Assembly (NCBI RefSeq): GCF_006716905.1
Contig: NZ_VFPV01000002.1
Coordinates: forward strand, 772,501 to 836,500
Length of the DNA: 64,000 nt
From: Acidovorax temperans
GTDB lineage: Bacteria; Pseudomonadota; Gammaproteobacteria; Burkholderiales; Burkholderiaceae_C
Direction: 5' to 3'
Position numbers and translations under genes: made by a program
In this document: piece after piece, positions 20,170 to 28,159 of the stretch
Layout: the number at the start of each line of letters is the position of its first letter
How positions within the stretch are numbered: the stretch's first letter is position 1
Notes under the pieces: model-generated
The model's input: the letters and a program-made list of their open reading frames with translations, nothing else
What the model was told of the DNA's origin: nothing
The model's database searches: none

Positions 20170-20958
20170 CTACCGGGCCGGGGCCAGAATCCAGTCGGCC
20201 ATTTGCCCTACCACGTCAGCCTCCAGGCCGTTGAAGCCATGGTGCGCAAAGGCCGCGCAGGCATCCCCCTGGTTTTTGCCACCCGTGGCGGTGATGAGGT
20301 GGCTGCGGGGTGTGTGGGTCAGCTTGGCCATCAGGGTGGGAATCTCGCTGTACGCACAGTAAGAGCAACCATCTTGCTGGTGGTGCACCACCAGCACAGG
20401 CACTTTGATGTGCTCCAGTGGCATGGCGGGAACCGGGCGCTGTTTGTCATCCGCCAGGATGGTCGCCGTCAACACCACGCCATCCGGCGCGTCTGCGCCC
20501 TGCAACACGGTGGCCGCATAGGCTGCCGATTGCGTGCCACGGCTGGTCCCCACCAGCCACACGGGCACTTTGGCGGTGGCTCGCGCCCAGGCAATGGTGG
20601 CTTTCAAATCGGCCGCGTGCTCTTCCGTTTGGCGAAAGCCGTTGAGAAACGGTGCGCGCAGCCGATCTGAGGGCGCGTCCACTACCACCGCCATCAACCC
20701 CTTGTCGGCAAACAGTTGCCGCGACCGGACGAGGAAATTGCCTTCCCCCCATTTGAACGACCCGTTCTGAAATAGCTGCAACCCGCCATGCCCGCCCGCC
20801 AGCAGGATGACGGTGGCTTTGGGCTCGGGCGGGGTGGTCACCAGCATGCGCTGGGTGACGCCAGGGCGGGTGGGCAGGTCCACCACCGTGGGTGGCTGCT
20901 GGGCTGCGGCGGTGAACGACAGGGCCAGTGCGGCGATGCCAATGAGTTGTTTGAACAC
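20170..20958 (-). CDS. Exported alpha/beta hydrolase (dienelactone hydrolase-like)
   Basis: A 262-residue alpha/beta hydrolase with a signal peptide (MFKQLIGIAALALSFTAAAQ, cleavage near residue 19-20), so periplasmic. Nucleophile Ser139 in GTSRGTQ; oxyanion strand ILLAGGHGG; a late His in HHGF is a candidate for the triad. Substrate unknown. The stop codon lies 9 nt from the end of the IS1111 element, so the insertion only just missed the gene. It follows the GST gene on the same strand (45-nt gap). Confidence 0.85.
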   Translation of the reverse strand: MFKQLIGIAALALSFTAAAQQPPTVVDLPTRPGVTQRMLVTTPPEPKATVILLAGGHGGLQLFQNGSFKWGEGNFLVRSRQLFADKGLMAVVVDAPSDRLRAPFLNGFRQTEEHAADLKATIAWARATAKVPVWLVGTSRGTQSAAYAATVLQGADAPDGVVLTATILADDKQRPVPAMPLEHIKVPVLVVHHQQDGCSYCAYSEIPTLMAKLTHTPRSHLITATGGKNQGDACAAFAHHGFNGLEADVVGQMADWILAPAR

Positions 20959-21003
20959 GTTGCGCGCTCCGTGAAAACGGGTGGGGTGTGGCGGGGAGGT
21001 GGC

Positions 21004-21672
21004 TCAAGGCCGCGTGTCTGGCGCAGGCGTGGTGGGCACGCCTTGCTCCACAGCCGCCCGCAGTTGCGCCGCCATGGCCCGCTGGTAACCGGGCCGCGCC
21101 TGCAGCCGCTGCCAATAGGCTTGGGTGGCCGGGCCAAACTGCGGCGCCAGGCCCAGGTGTTGTGCCAGCAGCAAGGCATAGCCAACCGCCACATCGGCCG
21201 CTGTAAAGCGCCCAGCGCACAGGTATTCGCTCTGCGCCACCGCGGCCTCCACCGCCCGCAGCCGCGCCAGAAACCAGCGCGTGTAGTCCACCACCACTTG
21301 CGGCTGCTGGCGCTCGGCGGGCTCAAAGCGGCCATAGCGCAGCACCAGCGTTTGCGGGAAAGTGAGCGTCGCATCGCTCATGTGCAGCCAGTTCAGGTAC
21401 GCGCCATACGCTGGGTCGTTGGGCGGCACATCCAGCCCCGCGTCGGGGTGCGTGGCCGCGAGGTATTGGCACATGGCCGCCGATTCGGTCATGCGCACAT
21501 CACCCTGGGTCAGCAGCGGCACCGTGCCCAGCGGGTTCAGTTCCAGAAAGCTGCGCGCCAACGCCCGGGGCGGGAAGGGCAGCATGTGCAGCTGGTAGGG
21601 GAGTTGCAGCTCTTCAAGCATCCACAGGGGGCGGAAGGAGCGGGCGCTGACGCAGTGGTGGAGGTGGAGCAT
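21004..21672 (-). CDS. Glutathione S-transferase family protein
   Basis: A 222-residue GST. The N-terminal thioredoxin-like domain (about 1-80) starts LHHCVSARSFRPLWMLEELQ, with LNPLGTVPLL and the glutathione-binding MTESAAMCQYL. The all-helical C-terminal domain includes the N-capping FTAADVAVGYALL. ATG 21672 gives the canonical start; a longer upstream extension is rejected. The substrate is not predictable. Same strand as and just upstream of the exported hydrolase. Confidence 0.9.
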   Translation of the reverse strand: MLHLHHCVSARSFRPLWMLEELQLPYQLHMLPFPPRALARSFLELNPLGTVPLLTQGDVRMTESAAMCQYLAATHPDAGLDVPPNDPAYGAYLNWLHMSDATLTFPQTLVLRYGRFEPAERQQPQVVVDYTRWFLARLRAVEAAVAQSEYLCAGRFTAADVAVGYALLLAQHLGLAPQFGPATQAYWQRLQARPGYQRAMAAQLRAAVEQGVPTTPAPDTRP

Positions 21673-21753
21673 GGCAAGCAGGTCGAAGTCAAGGGCCAGT
21701 GTAGTGAGGCTGCAATGCCGTGGCGTGACGCGACCCGTCACGTTGGGGGCAAA

Positions 21754-22887
21754 TCATGCCGTGTGGGTTTGGCGGCGAAATTCGGCGGGTGACTGCCCCG
21801 TCCACCCGCGAAACGCCCGGATAAAACTCTTCTCGTTCTCAAACCCCGCCGCTTCCGCTACCTGCTTGATGGGCCGCTGCGTGCGGTGCAGCAGTTCCAC
21901 CGCGCGGGTGCGGCGCACCTCGTCTTTCAGGCCCTGCAGCGTGGCGCCTTCTTCCTTCAATTGCCGGTGCAGTGTGCGCGGCGATACGTGCAGCAGCGCG
22001 GCCAGGGATTCGGCGCTGTGCTGGGGCAGGGCGTGGGCGGGCTGGCCGGGCAGGGGGGCGGCCAGCAGCTGGCGCACCCGCTGCACCAGCAGGCGGTCGC
22101 GGCGGTAGTGCAGCACCGTCAGGGGCAGGGCGTGCTGCAGCATCTGGCGCAGGGCCTGTTCGTCGCGGCGCAAGGGCAGGTGCAGGTAGCGGGCGTCGAA
22201 GTGGATGGCGGTGCGCGGGGCGCTGAAGGTGACGGGGCCGCGGAACAGCACGGCGTAGGCATCGGCGTGGGGTGGCGCGTCAAAGGCGAATTCCGCAGCG
22301 ATGAGCGGGATGCGCGAGTCCACCATCCAGCAGGCCAGGCCGTGGGCATTGCGCAGCACCGACACCAGGCAGAACTCGCGCAGCGCGCCCAGGTCGCGGG
22401 CCTCGGTGATGGCCAGGGTGGCGGTGTCGCCGCTGGTGGTGAGCTGCAGCGCAATGTCGTCCGCCAGCAGGCCGTGGTGGCGGCACCAGCGGGCCAAGGC
22501 CACTTGCAGCGTGGGCGAGCTGATGCTGGCGCGCGCCAGCATGCCGTAGCTGCCCCAGGGCAGGCGGCGGCTGAACCAGCCCAGGGCTTCGTCGTCCAGT
22601 TCCTGCATGGCGGCGTCGGAGATCTGTTCCATCTGCCACGCGGTGATGCGGGCGGCGTCGTCCTGCAGCAGCTGCGGCGCAATCTGTGCCTGGGCCAGGG
22701 CGCGTTCGGGGCTCATGCCGCGCCGCTCATAGGCCAGAACAATGGCGCGCACGAAGGCTATCGGCGTGGCTGCCGGTGCGATGGGTGTGGCTGTGGGGGC
22801 TGTGGCGGGGGTGGACAAACGGTGGGTGGTTGGGGCAGGTGGCTTCACGTCAGAGAGTGTGCCACCCGTGGCACGATTTGCAACCAT
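21754..22887 (-). CDS. AraC-family transcriptional regulator (Arabinose_bd type)
   Basis: A regulator of about 377 residues. The N-terminal ligand domain ([20 protein letters not shown] onward) is of the Arabinose_bd/OruR type. The C-terminal AraC domain has two HTHs: [20 protein letters not shown] and [20 protein letters not shown], then [13 protein letters not shown]. The start is uncertain: ATG 22887 is used, but a GTG nearer the conserved domain is possible. It diverges from the AMP-binding synthetase gene and probably regulates it; effector unknown. Confidence 0.85.
   Translation of the reverse strand: MVANRATGGTLSDVKPPAPTTHRLSTPATAPTATPIAPAATPIAFVRAIVLAYERRGMSPERALAQAQIAPQLLQDDAARITAWQMEQISDAAMQELDDEALGWFSRRLPWGSYGMLARASISSPTLQVALARWCRHHGLLADDIALQLTTSGDTATLAITEARDLGALREFCLVSVLRNAHGLACWMVDSRIPLIAAEFAFDAPPHADAYAVLFRGPVTFSAPRTAIHFDARYLHLPLRRDEQALRQMLQHALPLTVLHYRRDRLLVQRVRQLLAAPLPGQPAHALPQHSAESLAALLHVSPRTLHRQLKEEGATLQGLKDEVRRTRAVELLHRTQRPIKQVAEAAGFENEKSFIRAFRGWTGQSPAEFRRQTHTA
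22859..22874. promoter_or_regulatory. 16-bp palindrome in the araC-type/acyl-CoA synthetase divergent region
   Basis: GTGCCAC-CC-GTGGCAC is a perfect 7-2-7 inverted repeat about 120 nt before the acyl-CoA synthetase start. It may be an operator for the divergent regulator or another factor. If the regulator starts at ATG 22887 the site lies inside its first codons, which argues for a later start. Confidence 0.4.
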
Positions 22888-22993
22888 TGTGGCAACCCGG
22901 CCGGGCCGTGGGCTTCTATGCTTGCCTATGCTTTCGAATGGCTCGCCACGCGCGCTCTGCCCGCGCTGGACGGATGACCGAGGAGACAAACCC

Positions 22994-24724
22994 GTGACGA
23001 CTGCAGCCGCAACGAATACCGCATCGCTGGTGGAAAGCTACGCCCGTGGCACCACCGATGTTCCCCTGATCGAGCAGACCATCGGCGCCTTTTTTGCCGA
23101 CATGGTGGCCCGCCAGCCCGACCGAGAGGCGCTGGTGAGCGTGCACCAGGGCCGCCGCTACACCTATGCCCAGTTGCAGACCGAAGCCCACCGCCTGGCC
23201 AGTGCGCTGCTGGGCCTGGGGCTGGTGCCGGGCGACCGCGTGGGCATCTGGTCGCACAACAACGCCGAATGGGTGCTGATGCAACTGGCCACCGCGCAAG
23301 TGGGCCTGGTGCTGGTCAACATCAACCCGGCCTACCGCACGGCCGAGGTGGAATATGCGCTGAACAAGGTGGGCTGCAAGCTGCTGGTGACCATGGCGCG
23401 CTTCAAGACCAGCGACTACCTGGGCATGCTGCGCGAGCTGGCGCCCGAGTGGGCGCATGGCACGCCGGGCCAGCTGGAGTCGCAACAGCTGCCTCACCTG
23501 CACACTGTCGTCTGGATCGACGAATCTGGCGTGGGTGGCGAAGAGCCTGGCCTGCTGCGCTTTTCGGATCTGATCGCGCGCGGCAACCCGGACGACCCGC
23601 GCCTGGCGCAGGTGGCAGCGACGCTGAAGGCCACGGACCCCATCAACATCCAGTTCACCAGCGGCACCACGGGCTTCCCCAAGGGCGCCACGCTCACGCA
23701 CCGCAACATCCTGAACAACGGCTTCTTCATTGGCGAGTGCATGAAGCTCACGCCCGAAGACCGGCTGTGCATTCCCGTGCCGCTGTACCACTGCTTTGGC
23801 ATGGTGCTGGGCAACTTGGCCTGCCTGACCCACGGCGCTGCCATCGTGTACCCCAATGATGGGTTTGACCCGCAGACGGTGCTGCAAACGGTGCAGGACG
23901 AGCGCTGCACCGGCCTGCACGGCGTGCCCACGATGTTCATTGCCGAGCTGGACCACCCACGCTTTGCCGAGTTCAACCTCAGCACGCTGCGCACCGGCAT
24001 CATGGCCGGGTCGCCTTGCCCCACCGAGGTGATGAAGCGTGTGGTGGAGCAGATGAACCTGCGCGAGATCACCATTGCCTACGGCATGACCGAAACCAGC
24101 CCCGTGAGCTGCCAGAGCAGCACCGACACGCCGCCGGAAAAGCGCGTATCGACCGTAGGCCAGGTGCAGCCGCATCTGGAGATCAAGATCGTGGACCCCG
24201 AAACCGGCGCCATCGTGCCCCGTGGCGAGCGTGGCGAGTTCTGCACCAAGGGCTATTCGGTGATGCACGGCTATTGGGAAGACCCCGCCAAAACGCATGA
24301 AGCCATTGACGCCGACGGCTGGATGCACACCGGCGACCTGGCCACCATGGACGCCGAGGGCTACGTGAACATCGTAGGCCGCATCAAGGACATGGTGATC
24401 CGTGGCGGCGAGAACATCTACCCGCGCGAGATTGAAGAGTTTTTGTACCGCCACCCGCAGGTGCAGGACGTGCAGGTGGTGGGCGTGCCCGATCAGAAAT
24501 ACGGCGAAGAACTCTGCGCCTGGATCATCGCCAAGCCCGGCACGAAGCCAACCGAAGACGATATCCGCGCCTTCTGCAAAGGTCAGATTGCGCACTACAA
24601 GGTGCCGCGCTACATCCGCTTTGTCACCAGCTTTCCGATGACGGTGACGGGCAAGATCCAGAAGTTCAAGATCCGCGACGAGATGAAGGATCTGCTGGGT
24701 CTGGAAGAACAGAAAACCGCTTGA
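22994..24724 (+). CDS. AMP-binding acyl-CoA synthetase
   Basis: A 576-residue ANL-superfamily ligase that activates a carboxylic acid to its CoA ester with ATP. P-loop [18 protein letters not shown] (about residues 219-236), AYGMTETSP (about 361), [19 protein letters not shown] (about 460) and the catalytic lysine in [10 protein letters not shown] (about 553) are all present. The start is GTG 22994 with GAGGAG at 22979-22984. In the liu context it probably activates isovalerate or another short/medium acid; the substrate is an inference from neighbours. Confidence 0.9.
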   Translation: MTTAAATNTASLVESYARGTTDVPLIEQTIGAFFADMVARQPDREALVSVHQGRRYTYAQLQTEAHRLASALLGLGLVPGDRVGIWSHNNAEWVLMQLATAQVGLVLVNINPAYRTAEVEYALNKVGCKLLVTMARFKTSDYLGMLRELAPEWAHGTPGQLESQQLPHLHTVVWIDESGVGGEEPGLLRFSDLIARGNPDDPRLAQVAATLKATDPINIQFTSGTTGFPKGATLTHRNILNNGFFIGECMKLTPEDRLCIPVPLYHCFGMVLGNLACLTHGAAIVYPNDGFDPQTVLQTVQDERCTGLHGVPTMFIAELDHPRFAEFNLSTLRTGIMAGSPCPTEVMKRVVEQMNLREITIAYGMTETSPVSCQSSTDTPPEKRVSTVGQVQPHLEIKIVDPETGAIVPRGERGEFCTKGYSVMHGYWEDPAKTHEAIDADGWMHTGDLATMDAEGYVNIVGRIKDMVIRGGENIYPREIEEFLYRHPQVQDVQVVGVPDQKYGEELCAWIIAKPGTKPTEDDIRAFCKGQIAHYKVPRYIRFVTSFPMTVTGKIQKFKIRDEMKDLLGLEEQKTA

Positions 24725-24728
24725 ACTG

Positions 24729-24848
24729 ATGACCCCCCTGAGCCGCTTCGCGTCTTCCCCCCAGGGGGACGCCGCCACTGGCCCGGCAAAGCCGGTTCCA
24801 CGGCGGCCCGCGCTTGGCCTGCTCCGCGGCCTTCAGTGCCACCGGCCA
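24729..24848. repeat. G/C-run palindromic repeat (family 2-like)
   Basis: An intergenic palindrome-rich stretch between the synthetase and liuB: CCCCCCTGAGCC, then TTCCCCCCAGGGGG, CCGGCAAAGCCGG, and CGGCCTTCAGTGCC. On the minus strand its order (CCGGGCC, then CCCCCTGGGGGG, then a GCGAAG block, then a G-run) resembles the in-frame elements in liuD and uvrA. It could also act as a termination or stability structure. Confidence 0.55.
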
Positions 24849-24890
24849 GCCGGTGGCGCTACGTAAACCCAAGATATCGATGGAGCTTGC

Positions 24891-26495
24891 ATGATTCTTG
24901 ACACCCAACTCAACGCCCGCTCGGCGGACTTTCTGGCCAATGCTGCCGCCATGCGCACGCTGGTGGATGACCTGCGCGCACAGCTCGACAAGGTGGCCCA
25001 GGGCGGCGGCGAAGCGGCCCGCGCCAAGCACACCGCGCGGGGCAAGCTGCTGCCCCGCGAGCGCGTGCAGATGCTGCTAGACCCCGGCACGCCGTTCCTT
25101 GAACTCGCGCCACTGGCGGCGCTCAACATGTACAACAACGACGCACCCAGCGCCGGGCTCATCGCGGGCATTGGCCGCGTGAGCGGCGTGGACTGCATGA
25201 TCGTGTGCAACGACGCCACAGTGAAGGGCGGCACCTACTACCCGCTCACCGTCAAGAAGCACTTGCGCGCGCAGGAAGTGGCGCAGCAGAACCACCTGCC
25301 CTGCATCTATCTGGTGGACTCTGGCGGCGCCAACCTGCCCAACCAGGACGAAGTCTTTCCTGACCGCGACCACTTCGGCCGCATCTTCTTCAACCAGGCC
25401 AACATGAGCGCCATGGGCATCTCGCAGATCGCGGTGGTCATGGGATCGTGCACGGCGGGTGGTGCCTACGTGCCGGCCATGAGTGACGAGTCCATCATCG
25501 TCAAGAACCAGGGCACCATCTTCCTGGGCGGCCCGCCGTTGGTCAAAGCCGCTACGGGCGAGGTGGTGAGCGCGGAAGACCTGGGTGGCGGCGATGTGCA
25601 CACCCGCCTGTCGGGCGTGGCCGACCACCTGGCGCAGAACGACATGCATGCGTTGCAGTTGGCGCGCAATGCGGTGCGCAATTTGAATAAAAACAAGGCT
25701 CCAGCGCCCGCAGATCAAGCGCCGGTAGCTCCTAAATTTGCAGCAGAAGAGCTGTACGGCGTGATTCCGGTGGACACGCGCAAGCCGTTTGATGTGCGCG
25801 AGATCATTGCCCGCATCGTCGATGGCAGCGAGTTTGACGAGTTCAAGGCGCGCTACGGCACCACGCTGGTCACGGGCTTTGCGCGCATCGAAGGGATGGC
25901 TGTGGGCATCATCGCCAACAACGGCATCCTGTTCAGCGAGTCGGCCCTCAAGGGCGCGCACTTCATTGAGCTGTGCTGCCAGCGCAAGATACCGCTGGTG
26001 TTCCTGCAGAACATCACCGGCTTCATGGTGGGCCGCAAGTACGAAAACGAAGGCATTGCCCGCAACGGCGCCAAGATGGTGACGGCCGTGGCCACAGCGA
26101 GTGTGCCCAAGTTCACCATCATCATCGGCGGCAGCTTTGGCGCAGGCAACTACGGCATGTGCGGCCGCGCGTACAGCCCCCGCTTCCTGTGGATGTGGCC
26201 CAACGCGCGCATCAGCGTGATGGGCGGCGAGCAGGCTGCTGGCGTGCTGGCCACGGTGAAGCGCGACGGCATCGAGGCCAAAGGCGGGCAGTGGAGCATG
26301 GAGGAAGAAGAAGCCTTCAAGGCCCCCATCCGCCGCCAGTACGAAGACCAGGGCCACCCCTACTACGCCACCGCCCGCCTGTGGGACGACGGCGTGATCG
26401 ACCCCGCCGACACCCGCCGCGTGCTGGCCCTGGGCCTGGCGGCCACGCGCAACGCGCCCATTGAGGACACGAAGTTCGGCATCTTCCGCATGTAA
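24891..26495 (+). CDS. liuB: Methylcrotonoyl-CoA carboxylase, carboxyltransferase (beta) subunit
   Basis: A 534-residue acyl-CoA carboxyltransferase. With LiuD it converts 3-methylcrotonyl-CoA to 3-methylglutaconyl-CoA, using biotin-bound CO2. Typical stretches are [35 protein letters not shown] and [16 protein letters not shown]; the C-terminus ends FGIFRM like other MCC beta chains. Length is normal. Residues about 263-284 ([20 protein letters not shown]), the linker between the two crotonase-fold halves, are encoded by repeat copy I. TGGAG lies 6 nt before the ATG. Confidence 0.95.
   Translation: MILDTQLNARSADFLANAAAMRTLVDDLRAQLDKVAQGGGEAARAKHTARGKLLPRERVQMLLDPGTPFLELAPLAALNMYNNDAPSAGLIAGIGRVSGVDCMIVCNDATVKGGTYYPLTVKKHLRAQEVAQQNHLPCIYLVDSGGANLPNQDEVFPDRDHFGRIFFNQANMSAMGISQIAVVMGSCTAGGAYVPAMSDESIIVKNQGTIFLGGPPLVKAATGEVVSAEDLGGGDVHTRLSGVADHLAQNDMHALQLARNAVRNLNKNKAPAPADQAPVAPKFAAEELYGVIPVDTRKPFDVREIIARIVDGSEFDEFKARYGTTLVTGFARIEGMAVGIIANNGILFSESALKGAHFIELCCQRKIPLVFLQNITGFMVGRKYENEGIARNGAKMVTAVATASVPKFTIIIGGSFGAGNYGMCGRAYSPRFLWMWPNARISVMGGEQAAGVLATVKRDGIEAKGGQWSMEEEEAFKAPIRRQYEDQGHPYYATARLWDDGVIDPADTRRVLALGLAATRNAPIEDTKFGIFRM
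25679..25742 (-). repeat. Dispersed repeat family 1, copy I, inside liuB
   Basis: On the minus strand: GGAGCTACCGGCGCTTGATC, then GGGCGCTGGAGCCTTG, ending in TTTTTATTCAAAT, matching the family pattern along its full length. It is read in frame as the LiuB inter-domain linker and is visibly more AT-rich than the surrounding gene. Confidence 0.75.
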
Positions 26496-26510
26496 GAAGG
26501 CGTGTCCACC

Positions 26511-27296
26511 ATGAGCCAGAACCTTTCCATCACCCAGTCCGGCGCGGTGGCGCGCATCACGCTCACGCAGCCGGATATTCGTAACGCCTTCAGCGATGAA
26601 GTGATTGCCGAGATCACGGCCGCCTTTGTGGACGTGGGCAGCCGCGCCGATGTGCGCGCCGTGGTGCTGGCGGCCGAAGGCCCCGCATTCTGTGCTGGCG
26701 CCAACCTGAACTGGATGCGCCGCATGGCCGACTACACGCGCGACGAAAACATCGCCGACGCGGGCAAGCTGGCCGATATGTTGCGCGTGATTTATGAATG
26801 CCCCAAGCCCACGATTGCCCGCGTGCAGGGCGACGTGTATGCCGGCGGCATGGGCCTGGTGGCCGCGTGCGACATGGCCGTGGCGGTGGATACCGCAGGT
26901 TTTTGCCTGAGCGAGGTGAAGCTGGGGCTCATCCCCGCCACCATCAGCCCCTACGTGATCCGCGCCATGGGCGCGCGTGCTGCGCACCGCTACTTTCTGA
27001 CGGCCGAGCGTTTTGGCGCCGCCGAGGCGCTGCGCATCGGCTTTGTGCACGAGGTGGTGGCTGCCGATGAGCTGGATGTCAAGGTGGACGAACTGCTCAA
27101 GGCCCTCACCACAGCCAGCCCCAACGCCGTGCGCGTGTGCAAGAAGCTGGTGATCGACGTGGCCGAGCGTGAGATCAACGCCGGGCTGATTGCCGCCACC
27201 GTGCAGGGCATTGCCGACATCCGCGCCAGCGACGAGGGCAAGGAAGGCGTGCAGTCGTTCCTGAACAAGCGCAAGCCCTCCTGGCTTCTGGGCTGA
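26511..27296 (+). CDS. liuC: Methylglutaconyl-CoA hydratase (enoyl-CoA hydratase family)
   Basis: A 261-residue crotonase-fold enzyme that hydrates 3-methylglutaconyl-CoA to HMG-CoA. Oxyanion-hole segments FCAGANLNWM (about residue 60) and YAGGMGLVAACDMAVA (about 110) are present, and EVKLGLIPATISPYV is typical of LiuC/AUH types. ATG 26511 was chosen because AAGAAGG (26495-26500) lies 10 nt before it; the GTG at 26502 would be too close. Only 15 nt after liuB. Assignment to LiuC rests on the operon as well as on sequence. Confidence 0.92.
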   Translation: MSQNLSITQSGAVARITLTQPDIRNAFSDEVIAEITAAFVDVGSRADVRAVVLAAEGPAFCAGANLNWMRRMADYTRDENIADAGKLADMLRVIYECPKPTIARVQGDVYAGGMGLVAACDMAVAVDTAGFCLSEVKLGLIPATISPYVIRAMGARAAHRYFLTAERFGAAEALRIGFVHEVVAADELDVKVDELLKALTTASPNAVRVCKKLVIDVAEREINAGLIAATVQGIADIRASDEGKEGVQSFLNKRKPSWLLG

Positions 27297-27316
27297 CGGG
27301 TTCAAGGCACGCCACC

Positions 27317-28036
27317 ATGGACCAACTCTGGCTCCACATCGTGCAGTGGCTCCACACCGTGGGGCTGCATATCGACGGCGGCACCGCGCGTGCCGTAGGA
27401 GATGCGGCGGCCAATGCCACCGCGCAGCTCGACATGCCCAGCCTGCTGGCGCTGGCTGCAGCCCTGGGCTGGGCCAGCGGGTTTCGGCTGTATGCCGTGG
27501 TGTTCCTCGTGGGAATGATGGGCGTGCTGGGCTGGATGCCCCTGCCACCAGGTCTTGCTGTGCTGCAAAGCCCTCTGGTGCTGATGGTGAGTGGCGCACT
27601 GCTGGTGGTGGAATTCTTCGCCGACAAGGTGCCCTGGGTGGACAGCGCCTGGGATGCCGCGCACGCCTTCATCCGCGTGCCCGCAGGGGCGGCGCTGGCC
27701 TACGGCGTGTTTGGCGCTGACAACGCTGCGATGGCTGTGGTGGCGGGGTTGCTGGGCGGCTCGCTCTCGGCCACCGCGCTGGCCACCAAGATGACCACCC
27801 GCGCCGCCGTGAACACCTCGCCCGAGCCGTTTTCCAACTGGGGGCTGTCGTTCTTTGAGGATGGCCTGGTGGTGGCGGTGGTATGGCTGGCTACGCAGTA
27901 CCCGGTGGCGTTTGGTGTGGCGCTGGTGGTGATGGTGATCGTGTCGGTACTGCTGCTGGTGGTGCTGTTCAAGTTTTTGCGCGCCGTGGTGCGGCGCTTG
28001 TCTTCTTTCTTTTCTGGTTCTGCCAAGGTGGCTTAA
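27317..28036 (+). CDS. DUF4126 membrane protein
   Basis: A 239-residue integral membrane protein. It starts with an amphipathic stretch, then has about five hydrophobic helices (around residues 45-75, 80-100, 120-155, 190-225). The DUF4126 signature lies in ALAAALGWASGFRLYAVVF and in the PWVDSAWDAAHAFIRVPAGA segment. The role is unknown. It sits inside the liu operon between liuC and liuD, 20 nt after liuC. Its TAA is followed directly by the liuD leader ORF. Confidence 0.88.
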   Translation: MDQLWLHIVQWLHTVGLHIDGGTARAVGDAAANATAQLDMPSLLALAAALGWASGFRLYAVVFLVGMMGVLGWMPLPPGLAVLQSPLVLMVSGALLVVEFFADKVPWVDSAWDAAHAFIRVPAGAALAYGVFGADNAAMAVVAGLLGGSLSATALATKMTTRAAVNTSPEPFSNWGLSFFEDGLVVAVVWLATQYPVAFGVALVVMVIVSVLLLVVLFKFLRAVVRRLSSFFSGSAKVA

Positions 28037-28159
28037 ATGTTCAAAAAGATTCTGATTGCAAACCGCGGTGAAAACGGTTGCTCAGCAACCGTTTCGACAA
28101 ATCGTATGGCACGCGTAGCGTGCGCAGGCGATCTCGCCGCAGGAGGGCGCAATGTTTAA
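28037..28159 (+). other. 40-codon leader ORF with duplicated liuD start
   Basis: ATG at 28037 opens a 40-codon frame whose first 12 residues (MFKKILIANRGE) are identical to the liuD N-terminus. The two copies differ only at third codon positions (5 changes in 35 nt). The frame ends with TAA at 28157-28159, overlapping the liuD ATG. Inside are a 23-bp palindrome (AAACGGTTGCT-C-AGCAACCGTTT) and an inverted copy of liuD bases (GCAGGCGATCTCGCCGC). Likely the remnant of a paralogous biotin carboxylase gene, or a translational leader. Confidence 0.6.

Noticed and set aside
22742-22993. An N-terminal extension of the acyl-CoA synthetase in the same open frame
   Set aside because: It overlaps the divergent regulator gene and a GTG with a good ribosome site at 22994 gives the family length.
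24855-24875. A possible LiuR half-site (CTACGTAAAC) before liuB
   Set aside because: Only one half-site matches and no palindrome is formed.
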